From: Drosophila pseudoobscura
Taxonomy: Eukaryota; Arthropoda; Insecta; Diptera; Drosophilidae
Direction: 5' to 3'
Length of the DNA stretch: 64,000 nucleotides
Assembly: GCF_009870125.1 (NCBI RefSeq)
Contig: NC_046679.1
Span: forward strand, 23,498,001 to 23,562,000
A model generated the notes under the pieces. It was not told where the DNA came from. It was given only the letters and a program-made list of their open reading frames with translations, and ran no database searches. Both the position numbers and the translations under genes were made by a program. The number at the start of each line of letters is the position of its first letter. The first letter of the stretch is position 1. Shown piece by piece: positions 38,389-49,870 of this stretch.

Positions 38389-39835
38389 ATGAAAAAAGTA
38401 GATCAGCAAACTCAATCGTCCTTCATAGATGATAATGAGCCTCCGCCAACGCCAACGAAGGAGCCGCCCAAGGACACTAAACCGCCCAAGGAAACACCAC
38501 CGCCAATTCCACAGTCGAACAAACAGCCAGACGAAGCGCCGGACAAACCACCTCAGGGGCCTCCCGATCCTGAGCCCATCCTAGGTCCACGGGTTAGGCC
38601 ATCCAGATACATTACAACCAGTAAGGGAATCTGTCCAACCAATCTACGAGCTTCCATCCTTATCGTCTGAGATCTTTTCCAGCCGAGGATGACAAAAATT
38701 CGGGCTTCGAGCTGATAGCCGTCTTCCTGTCATTGTTGCTTGTGGTCATCACATTTCCCCTGTCGATCTTCTTGTGCCTGATTGTGGTAAGGGAGAACCA
38801 TCGGGTGCTGATCTTCCGACTGGGTCGCGTCAGGTGAGGATCTACAGATATTTTGGTTTCCTTCCATCCCCATAGCCGCATACCCCGCTTTGTCTCAAGG
38901 AAGGGCGTCAGGGGCCCTGGGCTCGTGTGGACTCTGCCGTGCATCGACTCCTATGTCAAGGTAGATCTACGCACCTTTTCGACCGAGGTGCCTTCTCAGG
39001 ACATCCTCACCAGGGACTCGGTGACGATTTCCGTGGACGCAGTGCTGTACTTCTGCATCAAAGATCCCATGGATGCCCTCATTCAGGTGGATGATGCCCG
39101 GGAGGCTACCGTGTTGATAGCCCAGACCACACTGAGGCACATAGTCGGTGCCAAGCCGCTCCATACCCTTCTCACCTCGAGAGACACCCTTTCCAAGGAG
39201 ATCCAGGTTGCCGTCGATGATATCACGGAACGATGGGGAGTGCGAGTGGAGAGAGTGGATGTGTAAGTCAACCCAATAATTCTCCCTGATCCTCTACTCA
39301 TCTTTCACTGATTATCTTGTGCTATGATTCCATAGGATGGACATCAGTCTACCACTTTCTATGCAGCGATCATTGGCCAGTGAGGCAGAGGCAATTAGGG
39401 AGGCGCGGGCCAAGATCATTTCAGCCGAGGGCGAGCTGAATGCCTCGCAGGCTCTGAAGGAGGCATCCGATGTGATGTCCCAGAACAAGATCACCCTGCA
39501 GGTGGGCCGTCAAAAAGAGCTTTATGCGAACACACCTAACTCCTCCGCCTTTTTCTACGCTTTAGCTAAGGCATCTACAAATTCTCACCTCGATTGCCGC
39601 AGAGCGCCGTTGCTGTATCCTTTACCCCTTCCCCATGGAAATTATGACGCCCTTCATGGACGAGGGCGGTGGTGGTGGCGGACGAGCCCGCGGGGGTGCT
39701 GGTGATCCCGGCGGCAAGAGGCGGGATAGTATCCTGACCAATTTTTTCTTCGGAAGCAAATCCGAAGCCGATTCGAATGTCAATCCAACAGCGGTGCCAA
39801 AGGCAGATGACGCACCCAAAGAGGCGGATTTATGA
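38389..39835 (+). CDS. Stomatin/PHB-domain protein, copy 2 (Gly-rich tail)
   Basis: Five exons: 38389-38620, 38683-38833, 38900-39262, 39336-39501 and 39566-39835, giving 393 aa. The leader (1-77) is Pro/Lys-rich and unlike that of copy 1 until PPQGPPDPEPILGPRV. The hairpin is at about 89-113, with the conserved proline near 103. The PHB domain and coiled segment follow as in copy 1, with only about eight residue changes (for example M to K after DSYV, and R to L in AEGEL). Exon 5 begins LRHLQILTSIAAERRCCILYPFPMEIM, the same protein motif as copy 1 but much diverged in DNA. It then has a glycine run and a short tail ending KEADL. The stop is TGA followed by C, a context prone to readthrough in flies. 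An intron follows 28 bases later (39864-40020). Membrane scaffold role is inferred from the family. Confidence 0.9.
38538..39506 (+). repeat. Inverted repeat arm 2, central stomatin core
   Basis: Partner of 28604-29572. Differences counted by eye are about 10 in roughly 200 intron bases and about 17 in the exons. The two arms enclose about 9.0 kb holding the 687-aa orphan gene. Confidence 0.92.
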
Positions 39836-39863
39836 CCGAATCCGAAACATTCGAACGACACAG

Positions 39864-40020
39864 GTATGTTCTAAACTTAGGGTATGGGCTGTTCTACTCA
39901 ACGGATGTTAATTTTGGCGATGCCAGGAGGCGCGGGGACATCACCGGCAAAAAGTGATTTGTTACGGACTATGATTCATCATCCAACAACCCCTAACCGA
40001 TATCCTTCCCTTCTTCCCAG
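39864..40020 (+). other. Predicted intron just past the stop of stomatin-like gene 2
   Basis: The donor CAG|GTATGT, a CCTAAC branch site near 39993 and a pyrimidine tract ending TTCTTCCCAG|AA make a textbook 157-base intron. It starts 28 bases past the TGA. Introns in 3' UTRs are uncommon in compact fly genes, so it may instead mark a longer coding region. Confidence 0.6.
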
Positions 40021-40543
40021 AACCGTTGGCGAACCTGGCGTTTATGGACGTCCTAAGCTATCAGCAATTCCTGCAAAATCGTCGATAATCAGGCCCTGGG
40101 CCTGGGTTGGCAGACAATGTCCTGGCAGCGGGACAATGACAGGGCCAAGCGTGAAATAAGCAACAGTCACGTCAGCTCCGGGAGCCACAGACTTGATTGA
40201 AGGGCATTATCCTTGTTCCTTGTTGTGCTCCCTGGGCCAAGGTCCCCATGGTCTCCATCACAAACTCTGGAACGACATTGACACTGGTATTCGCTGGCCT
40301 CAAAGCATTTTTTACGATAAAAAATAGCTGCATATTTGGTCCTTTATATTCTTGCTGGAGAGGCAATTTATCTCTTTTAATAAATTGGAAGATTTCTGTC
40401 GATATTTCAATGACGGACAACGGTGGAAAATATTTTGTTAAATTACTCCAACAACATAGATGGTGATAGAGGTGATAGATGAACAATAAAAAAGGAAAGC
40501 TAGTTAAACTTTAAACTGATTAGCAATTTTCTTCGTTCTCTTT

Positions 40544-41113
40544 TACACTTTGATTCATAAGTTTATCTAAATGAATATCTGTTTATTCTGAATTGATTCG
40601 TATTAATTGTTTGTTTCTTTTTTCCACTTCGATAACCCTGACGCTTAAGGATCTTCAAAAAATAAAAGAGAATGTTCTCCATTCCCTCAATTAATTCAAA
40701 TTTTCTCAGAGAAACTACAGTTAATTTCATCATCCCATGTCTGGGTCACCAATTGTCAAGGGTCCACAATTAATTTCCAATTACCGCCCCACATCTCAAA
40801 GGAGTCAAAAGTCCTTGGTTGGCTTTGATTTACACTTTGATTCATAAGTTTATCTAAATGAATATCTTTTTATTCTGAATTGATTCGTATTAATTGTTTG
40901 TTTCTTTTTTCCACTTCGATAACCCTGACGCTTAAGGATCTCCAAAAAATAAAAGAGAATGTTCTCCATTCCCTAAATTAATTCAAATTTGTTCAGAGAA
41001 ACTACTGTTAATTTGTTCATCCCATGTCTGGGTCACCAATTGTCAAGGGTCCACAATTAATTTCCAATTACCGCCCCACATTTCAAAGGAGTCAAAAGTC
41101 CTTGGTTGGCTTA
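40544..41113 (+). repeat. Two-copy 287-bp tandem duplication
   Basis: The first unit starts at 40544 (TACACTTTGATTCATAAG) and the second at 40831. They differ at only about 9-12 positions, so they are about 96-97% identical. The duplication is recent, or kept uniform by conversion. No open frame spans it. Confidence 0.92.
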
Positions 41114-44100
41114 GCATTATAAATTTGCGAAACTCTGCACATTTATTATTTCATTTGCACATTCGAGAGAGGCAAAAAGTTGCCACAAAGTGTGCTGGGG
41201 CGTGGCAGGGCGTTAATGCACTTGCCTCTCTCCCTCTATATATCCATGGTACGTGTGGACGCGTACGTGTGAGTGTGTGGAGGCGCCTCGTAAATTAGCA
41301 ACGAAAGTTTTTGAGCTAATGTGCAAGAAATTGCAAAGAAATCAAAGAAAGTGTAAGCCGGCCACCAACAAACGAGTCGATGACGTTTTCAAGGCTTAAG
41401 AGAATTTCTATAAAATTATACATCTATCTATCTATCTGAAATATATATTTAAAGTTAAAAAAATTATACAAAAGATTAAGTCGTGAAAGGTTATGCTATA
41501 ACTTGAATAAAATTCGGAGCTTGCGCCTCCTTCCTTTGATTCTGTGACTTTTGTGGGGTGCACTATGCACCGCTTTGCGGGCGCTGCTTTGTCACTGTTT
41601 TCACCGTGGGCAAACGAGGGTGAGTAGGCGCGAGCGTGCGTAAGTTTGGCTGCGTGCTCATTGCTCGGTGCGTGTTTGAGCACGCACAGGTAGAGCACAC
41701 CATGCCCTACACCTTTACGAGCTGCGCTGGGTACGTGTTTATCCAGCTGCCTCGCCAGCCATATACGTTGTTGGTAGTTGGTGGAATAGGTGGAGGCAAG
41801 GCATATTAAACTTAAGGTAGGGCTGATCCGATTTCGAACAGAGACCTCTTTAAGAGTGCCTCGCCAATTATTAAATATACTTTGCGTGTGAGTGTGGATG
41901 TCGGTGTCGGTGTGGGAGTGGGGTGTCCGTGTGCGTTTGTGTGGATGACGGTTTGAGCTTTGAATCGGCAGCTGCTGTTTGTGTGCTCCCTCTCCTTCCG
42001 CAGCATTCGCTCTCTTCCACTCTTCTCCAGCATCTGCTCTTAGCAGGCAGCAATGCAAATTCAAATTTGATTTATGCAAATGGCACATGCAACAGCAGAA
42101 CGGCAGTGGAACGGCAGCAGCAGAGGAACATCAGTAGCAGCAGAAGTGAGCAGCAACAGCAGAGGAACATCAGGAGCAGAGGCAGTAGCAAGAGCAGTAG
42201 CCCAGCCACCAGGAGTATCAGTGGAGTTTTAGAAGGAGGAACAGCAGTCGTGGGTGAGGAGCACAAGTGAGCTGCAAGTGGCGCAGAGCTCCTGGAAGCC
42301 AATGTTTGCACTTGCCATTCTCACCAAGTGGCCAGCAGCCAAATAAGCAATCTTTCATATGTGTGGGTGGGTGCACCCTGACTCCAAGCCCAACAGTCAA
42401 CCCCAGTCCCAACCTTACACGAATCCCCTACGACCTTATCCCAACCTGGAGCTCCTATCCAGACCACCCTTTGGGAGATTCTTTAATTCACATTTAAACA
42501 AAACGGAAAATGCTTGGGCAGTGTCATTGCATTTGGTTTACTACATACCCTTTAAGAGGGTACTACGCTTATTGTAATGTAGAGACGAATGTGAGCATCA
42601 ATAGTGGAGAACAGACGTATTTTGCACAGAAAGTTATAGAGTAATTATTGTATTTATTTTAAAGATAATCCTTTCACTTGTTACCGATTTTAAAATTGTT
42701 GAATTCATATAATCGATCTTCGAGTGTGTTTAAAGCTTCCACTACAAACTTTCGACAAAACCTACCATTCCTTTCTTGTATATCTTTTCTCTTTGGAATT
42801 TTGAATTGCACTTGACATTTGGTCATTTCAGTTGTCCATCTACCCCTATGCCTCTCCCCTACTCCCTCTCGCCTGTACGTATCTCGGTCGGCCCTGCAAT
42901 CATCCGGACTCTCTCCGGTTGACATATGTGACACTGTGACCGTAAATGTTCTGCCATCTGTTAACCCATAGAGAGGGAGATAGAGAAAAAAGAGAGGGCT
43001 ACAGCTGTCACTCAGCTCGGCTCCGCTTTGCTTTAAGGATTTCCAGCTGCTTTTTTTTCTTCTTTTTTTAGCTTATTCCTCTGTGACCTCTGTGGAGGGA
43101 TTTTACTTTGGGGGATTTTATTGACTCTCGTTTCGGGGCGCTTTTCTCGTTTTCATGTTTGTCATTGTCAATCTCATTTATCGACATCCGTTTAATGTCC
43201 AGCAATTTGAATGGAACAGACCTGTGTGGCATTGGCTGCTTAACTTCTCTCCATTCTCTCAATCGCTTTCAAGGTTGGAACAGATTTTTTCGAGTACTAC
43301 GGGTTATCGGTTTTCGGGTTATCCTACATCCGGCTCGGTTTAGTTTGCGCAATGATTGATGCAGGATTTGAGTAATGTTTGCAGAGGAATTTGATTTGAT
43401 AGTGAATAGAAGGGAATGCTCTCACAGGCAAACACTGATGGAAGATAGTAACTGGATATTCCGTCACACTTAAAGCGGACACTTACGTAATGAAACCTCT
43501 TAAGCCACTTTCAAAACCCCTATTTTTTGTGGAATCCTCTGGCTGAGTCCTGGAGTCGCACACTTAGAAGCAAACAACCTATGTAAGAGCCTTTTCTTAG
43601 GTTCTTCGCCCGTCAATAACCCCCTGCCAAAGGTATTATTGCCTGTTAAACAATACCACTAGTTAATAGTTTAGTGTCCGCCCCGTCCGCATTCAATTGG
43701 CATTGGTTGGGGATTTTCTTGAGCCTACCACTCGAAGGGTTCAATCAGCCAAGGAACAAAAACATTCCCAGCTAAACTAGCTGTAAGCTGCCTGGTAATT
43801 GAAGCTGCATTGTTTGGCACATGTCCATGGACCAGCCGCACCAGACCTCCCATCGTTGAGCATTCCATGCCAGGGAGCAGGAGACAAGTGGGTGCAGAAG
43901 TGGAGCAACAATTGTGCAGGCAAACAATGGTCATGCCACAACCTGGCAAGCCAAACCGCAGGGAGAACTTTCAAGTATTTCGGGAGGGAGGAAGCGGGAA
44001 GAACCAACGGAATGGCAACGGGAGGTGGTTCGGTACGGGATTGTGGAAATTAACAAGACATTTATGCGGGGACACACACAAAGGTGCGTCTCCAGCAATC

Positions 44101-47100
44101 GTATCGTATCCTCGTCTCTGACAAACAACTGTCTTTGGCATAAATTAGCTGGCAAATTGAAGAAAGTCCCATCTCTGTCTCTCCCTCTTCCTAACTTTGC
44201 GTCTGCCTTTAAGGAGGTAGAACACATGTCCTTTGGTTGTCAAACAGGGACACAAAAATAACTTGCAAACACTCAAACTTCTTGGGGGGAAACCAGAAAC
44301 AGAGGGAGATCTATATACTGTACAGCGACACGGGAATGAAAAAGCCAAAATGCAAATTGTGGGCTGAAAAGTTGTCAGTCATAACTAACTCGACGATGGC
44401 TAAAATTTGTTTGCCAACAACACAACAACTCTTAAGGCAGCCGCTGTTGCTGCTACTTTCTCTGCTGCTTAATGAGAGGTGGTGCGGTGTGGCAGGAGGG
44501 TAAGGGGCTATAGTCCCATGTTATGTAATGCTGGCAACCCTGTAGAGTTGTTGAAACTTTGCCTGAAGTACATGGGCATACTGGCTTGGCTGGGCTGGGT
44601 CTGGGTCTGGCCTTCATGCAGAGCCACGCCAAATTGTCAACAGCTACAAAAACTCTCAGAGCAAGAGACAGAAGCTGCAAAAATTCTCCGAGGCATATAA
44701 AGGAGCTACAAAAATTCTCCAGAGCAGAAGAGATTTTCCATGGGAAACAAGAGGTTGAGGATGTTGGAAAACTCTCGAGCAAACTTCAATTTCATTAACT
44801 AAGTGGTCCACACCAATTAAGTTTTGTGCATTTTGGAATAATATAAATTAATTAGAATATGCTAATGAGGCAGTGCTGTAAGGGCAGTCGACTTGAGTCA
44901 ATTGACTTGAATAAATTAGCGGGGGACAAAGTGCAGGCTCAAAGGCTAGTCACTCGGCTTTAACCATCCATTGACCTGCTCTTCTTTCGTATTGAGGAAT
45001 GTCCCGAGTGCCTTTGTCCAAATATTTGCTGTTCAAGTCGGCGCTCGGTGCCCATTGGCATACAAATGTCTAGACAAAGTAAGAAACTAAAAGATTGTAG
45101 GGGAAATCGGGAATCGGAATGGTGGCAGGTTACTTAGGGAAAAATATGTACTTTGGGTGTATTTTAAAGAGGGATATTTTGGAAAGGATTCGTAGAGTTT
45201 AAGAGCTCTGATATCCTCCATTTCAATCTCTATGGTACTATTAAACAAACGTTTTTTCTCTGCGAGTACTATCCCCATTTAGCCATTAACTTGTCACCAT
45301 CTCAAAGCTCAAAACGTGTTGCATACCCCTGAGGAGCTTTGTGGCTCCAACGAGTCCCCCACCTCTTCAACGCTCTCTCTCTCTCAGCCACTCAGCCATC
45401 AGTTTCAATCGAATGCCTCACTAATGGCATCATTTCGTTGTGGCAAATACAACGATAAAGTCATTGAAAGTCGAAAACGGCAACGACTATTGCATAAATT
45501 CCGAATGCGAATCGCAGAGACTGGGCCACGTTTCTCTCTCGTATTCTAATTCTCGTTGGGAAGCCAGACAGACAGAAAGCCAGATTCAGCCTGCTTCTCA
45601 GACCCAGTAGCCCAGTCCCAGACCCACTCCGGCATTGTCTGCGCATCTGTCTGGAACAGTGCACTCGCATTGGCATTGGAAAATGGTCTCTGGCATTGGC
45701 AAGCCGTCTGATGGAAATCAAGGAAGGTGGCCAGGACATTCAGTCAGCCAGTGAGTCCAGGCCAGGCCGGGCCGGGCCAGGGCAGGCGTCAATAAGGCAC
45801 ACTCACATCGGGGCAGGGTTTCCATTCCAGTTTTATCGCATTAGACCAATTTCGGGGCACAACCAGACGAATTCATTTTGTCAGCTTTGCTGAATTATCG
45901 TTCTGTGCAATTTTTTGTTTGTTGGATATTGATTTGTCTGGCAAACGACAGACATTTCTCAACGGACAAGAGAAATTTTCAGCAGAGAGATGGCACAACT
46001 TCTGCTTTCCCGGGAAGTTCTCGGTTGTCTGTGAAGGTGAGAAATTAGAGACAGATCCAATCGTTTGTCGAGCATAAATTAATTAATTAACGAGAAAATT
46101 CTCCAGCAGGAGCAAGCCAGAACCAGAACTATTCAAAGAGCTCTCAACTCGAGTCGTACGCCATTCAAGCATTTACAAATTCGATTTATCAAACATTTAA
46201 CGCTGTTGTTTGGTGGATCTATCATCGGCCTAGACCACTCACAGCTCCATGGGCACTTCGGAGGCGGCCATTCAAAACAATTGTGTTTCGGTAATTATCA
46301 CAATTAAATCGTTGTTTGCACTTGACTGATTTTGTTTGCCATTGTTTGCCGGAGTTTTCCACATTTCAAAGAGCTGTGGTGTGCCCTTTCACCCCTAACG
46401 GTGTGCTATGCTCAAATTAAGCATTCAAATGCAACAAATTGACCAGAAATCACCTGCTGCAGGGCTCTCAAATGTGTCATCAAGTGCGAAATGACATTAG
46501 TTTCCATTATGGATATCCAGTGAATTTGTAATTATCGCTAATGGAGTACAATCAATTTCTTATCGGCGCATTATGGCAATATGCTCTGTACAATTAAGGC
46601 TGCCAATTTAATGGCAACATTCGACAGCAATAAAATTGTTATGGCAAATACAAAATTACTCAAGGAACATCCTAAATTAGACTTCAAAATTATCTAAGCA
46701 GAAGCATCATTGCGTTAGAAATTTCTCGACAAATCAATTTCGTGGAAATGCGATAATTTTATGGAAAATTATGGTTATGAAATCTAGAAACTTTTAAGTT
46801 GCCAGACAATAATTGTTGGGCGTCTCCGGTGGAGTTCCGGTTGAACTTAGACTGCCCTCAAAAGTAGGGAAGGAAAATATTTAAATACTTATATTTCTGC
46901 AAAATTATTGGTATAGAAAAGATATTGAATAAACTTGAGTTCATGTAAACAATGTTTTCAGCTCGGAACAATAATTGGTAATTATGGAATTTCACGAACA
47001 TTCCCTATGTTTCGTTTTCCATAAATTGTTTGATGGACTGTAAAGTATTCAAGACTAATTATATTCAATGCGCAATTAAAATTCTATATTCTGAAAACTA

Positions 47101-47448
47101 AAAACAGTTTACGTATATTTTAATTACATCTAAAGATGGCAAAATATTTAGTTCACCAAAGTTTATTTGTTCAATTTTCCACCATAGCTTTTGCACGCCC
47201 CAAAGAGCAGAAACAACAACAGAAACATTATTTCGATCGGCCAGCTTATAGAGAAGTTATAAGCTCCCTAGTTTCGTTCATAAAGTCGAATATTATTGTT
47301 GCAAAACAGCTGGCTGTAAATATACTTGATTCCTATTAAATTCAAACCAAATTGTCTTTAGAGATCTGCATCTATATAGCACATTCTAGTTAAACTTTAT
47401 ACAAACTGTGTTCCATACAAAGAACTAACAAACGATCGGCCAAAATCA

Positions 47449-48027
47449 CTAATCTTTATCAACATCATCGTCTGAGAGCAGTTCGGATAGACTCAGATCC
47501 GACGAGCGCTGCTCGAGAAGCTGCTTGCCCGCCTCCGACAGGCGGCACATTGGAGTGGGCCGGGCGTACATGTTCACGCAGGCGATCACGTTCTGGCGGA
47601 ACATCGCCTCCGAGTGCTTCATTATCTGGGCGGCATGGTGGTTGAGCGGATCGTTCGGGTTGGGGTTGCGCAGCAGTTGGGGCAAAAAGGTCTCGATGAT
47701 GTTCAGCAGATCGTAGCTGGGGGACCAGGCCTGGCTGAACACATTCATGCAGACCAGGCCCGTGTTAAACTCGATGTTCGGATGCAGTATCTTGGTGATG
47801 AAGCGGACCTTTGGCGGATTCAGCGGATAGTCCTTCGGCATGCTTATGTTCACCGTCCACATTCCACCCTCGTAGGCAGTCCCCAGCGGCCCCTCGAAGA
47901 GCACGGCCAAACTGGACATGTTGTCGTCCACAGTGGCACGATGGTCCGAGGCCAGGAGCCGGGTTACGTCCCGTTGCAGGCGTCGCCCAGCCATGGGCGA
48001 TGTGGTGTTCACGACTGCATTGGCCAT
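47449..48027 (-). CDS. UBE2H-like ubiquitin-conjugating enzyme (E2), intronless
   Basis: Single exon, 192 aa, ATG at 48027. The UBC fold covers about 12-155. It carries the HPN motif (LHPNIEFNTG, 81-90) and the catalytic cysteine in GLVCMNVFSQAW (C93), so thioester transfer of ubiquitin should be possible. YEGGMWTVNISMPKDYPLNPPKV and DLLNIIETFLPQLLRNPNPNDPLNHHAA align with UBE2H, as does the acidic, serine-rich tail (LSLSELLSDDDVDKD). UBE2H is known for histone ubiquitination and as the E2 of the CTLH ligase. Sequence drift within the fold (for example the basic run MAGRRLQRDVTRLL) and the absence of introns suggest a retrocopy of the intron-containing parent, now a separate gene. It probably corresponds to D. 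melanogaster CG14739 (from memory, unsure). Confidence 0.9.
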   Translation of the reverse strand: MANAVVNTTSPMAGRRLQRDVTRLLASDHRATVDDNMSSLAVLFEGPLGTAYEGGMWTVNISMPKDYPLNPPKVRFITKILHPNIEFNTGLVCMNVFSQAWSPSYDLLNIIETFLPQLLRNPNPNDPLNHHAAQIMKHSEAMFRQNVIACVNMYARPTPMCRLSEAGKQLLEQRSSDLSLSELLSDDDVDKD

Positions 48028-48730
48028 CTGGTCCCTGTTTCTCTACGCAGTTCTACGTATCGGATCTACTGGAATTCCGAGTGCACCCGTCTGCTACACA
48101 GACGTACCTACAAATGTGTTCTGCGGGCAGTTAAGCAAGCCATTTGTATTATTTATCACTTATTTATTGCATTAGGTATACGTATAACTTACATGATAAA
48201 ATGAAACCAGAATTTTGCTTTATTTACATTGAAATGTTCTTGAAATATAGAACTATTGCCTACTCAAGCCCTGGATCATTTTATGATTTTGGAAAAGGTA
48301 TCGGTAGATTGGCGATGGAGGTAAGTTCTCTGAAAGTTATCTAGTTTTTAAAGCACGCTTTAGGGAGCCATCAGCGAAGAGGGTCACTTCAGATGTACAC
48401 ACATTTTGAAAGCCAACCAGCGAAAGAGGATAAACGTAGTGCAAGAATCGACATTTGAACATAACTAGCGGTCGTGGTTCCTTTCTCTGTCTCTCTATGT
48501 TTTACCCATCTCTCATGAAATTTTCCCATAAGACTATCTCTGTTATTGCAGTCACAGAGACATACAGAGAAAGAGAGAGAGAGAGGGCATACGACAGTAA
48601 TCGGCTCCAATTTGATTCAGATTCGGCAGTCCAGTAGATATGACCATTTCCTAAGATCCTGCAACTCTTAAAAGTTCTGGATGCCACGATTTTCACCATT
48701 TGGCGGGCGGAAAGGACCAGGCCGAAATTT

Positions 48731-48900
48731 TCTATATCTAAATATCTCTGAGATCTAGGCTGTCATCAAGACCCGGATGGACATATCGGCTATAGAAGCT
48801 GATCAAGAATTTATATATGTATTTTATGGGTTCGGAAAAGCTTCCTTCTGGGTGTTGCACACATCCAGTTCTACCACAAAACTAACATTCCGGCTGTAAA
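48731..48900 (-). mobile_element. Decayed dispersed repeat remnant
   Basis: CTCTGAGATCTAGG...GGATGGACATATCGGCTATAGAAGCTGATCAAGAAT...TTTATGGG.TCGGAAAAGCTTCCTTCTGGGTGT...ACATCC matches, in reverse orientation, an abundant Drosophila repeat. In forward orientation that repeat carries TATACCC...GGAAGCGTTTCCGACCC...ATTCTTGATCAG. The copy is degenerate and codes for nothing. Confidence 0.6.
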
Positions 48901-49805
48901 AAACCAGACCAGGAAGACCAGTGCTGTCAGTTTATAAGCCAAACAAAGGTGAAAAAAGTTCAAAAATGATTTCTGCCTAGTGGTTAAATTTAATAGTAGC
49001 AAAATGCAGTTAAAAATCTCACTTTAATCCACTTTTAGGGGACTCTAATCACTCTTTCGTCGATGTCGGGCAATATTCCAATGGACAAATTCAGTTAGCA
49101 GGTAAACCATCCCCATCTGTAACTCAATTCCCCCAATCATTTCATATAACTCCCTTAAAACCTGTCAACAGAAAGTAATTCATTTAAATGTTCCCAGCAA
49201 CTAAATCCGTAAAACGCTACAACACGAAAGTGAATATATATATATCTCTTTTTACTATTTATTAGTTTCACCCGATTTCGAGCTCAGTCCGTCCTTTTTT
49301 TTTGGCAGTGTCGCATTGCGTCTAAACGGATTTTGGCGCCGTTCCTCGAATGGAATTCATTAATTGCGCGTGGGACAAAGTTTTTGGCCGTACTGCCAAC
49401 TGCTTGTAATTGGGCACCAGGGAAAGTCCTAGAAGCCCCAGGAAAAGTGGGCTACCGAGTGGGTGTGGGCGTGGATGTGGCTGTGGCTGTATGTGTGGGT
49501 GTGAGGTTTGTCCTTGTGGCCAGTCTCAATCTTTTCCACCCTTTTCTACCCCTCTTAATGGGTCACTCCAAGTTGAATGCATTTCTGATTGCTGGCAATA
49601 AATCAAAGATCGTCTGATGGCTAAGACCCACTTTTACAGTTCCATAAAGGATTTAGCGACTGAAAATAGAGATGGAGAGTGCATTAAAGTTAAATGGACT
49701 TGGACTAAATGCTGCAAATAGCTGCCATAACAAACAGTATGGACACACCAGAATCCAGATGTAGTATATATACAAGTATATGTACGACATAGAGGGAGAG
49801 ATTGT

Positions 49806-49870
49806 ATCTGTATCTGTGTCTGTGGCTCTGTATCTGTATCTGCGTCTGTGCCTCTGTATCTGTATCTGCG
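49806..49870 (+). repeat. Nested TCTGTA/TCTGTG minisatellite
   Basis: Hexamers TCTGTA and TCTGTG/TCTGCG alternate, and the block CTCTGTATCTGTATCTGCG is itself repeated about 27 bases apart. This shows expansion at two scales. Confidence 0.8.

Larger units (their letters stand above)
39836..47448. other. Intergenic, stomatin-like gene 2 to E2 enzyme
   Basis: About 7.6 kb. The first 350 bases look coding-like (see findings). Then come the 287-bp tandem duplication (40544-41113), a CAGCAG/AGCAGC-rich stretch (42,080-42,210) and a TACCCTTTAAGAGGGTA repeat end near 42,548. Short CCGGGCC runs lie near 45,760. No further gene is supported; conserved-looking AT-rich DNA fills the rest. Confidence 0.55.

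Noticed and set aside
40172-40486. 104-codon minus frame (ending NQVCGSRS) downstream of stomatin-like gene 2
   Set aside because: It lies opposite coding-like plus-strand sequence, and its N-terminal half is poor and AT-rich; kept only as an alternative.
41432-42088. 218-codon minus frame near the CAG-rich stretch
   Set aside because: Low-complexity Thr-His repeats and no domain; overlaps other open frames with no codon bias.
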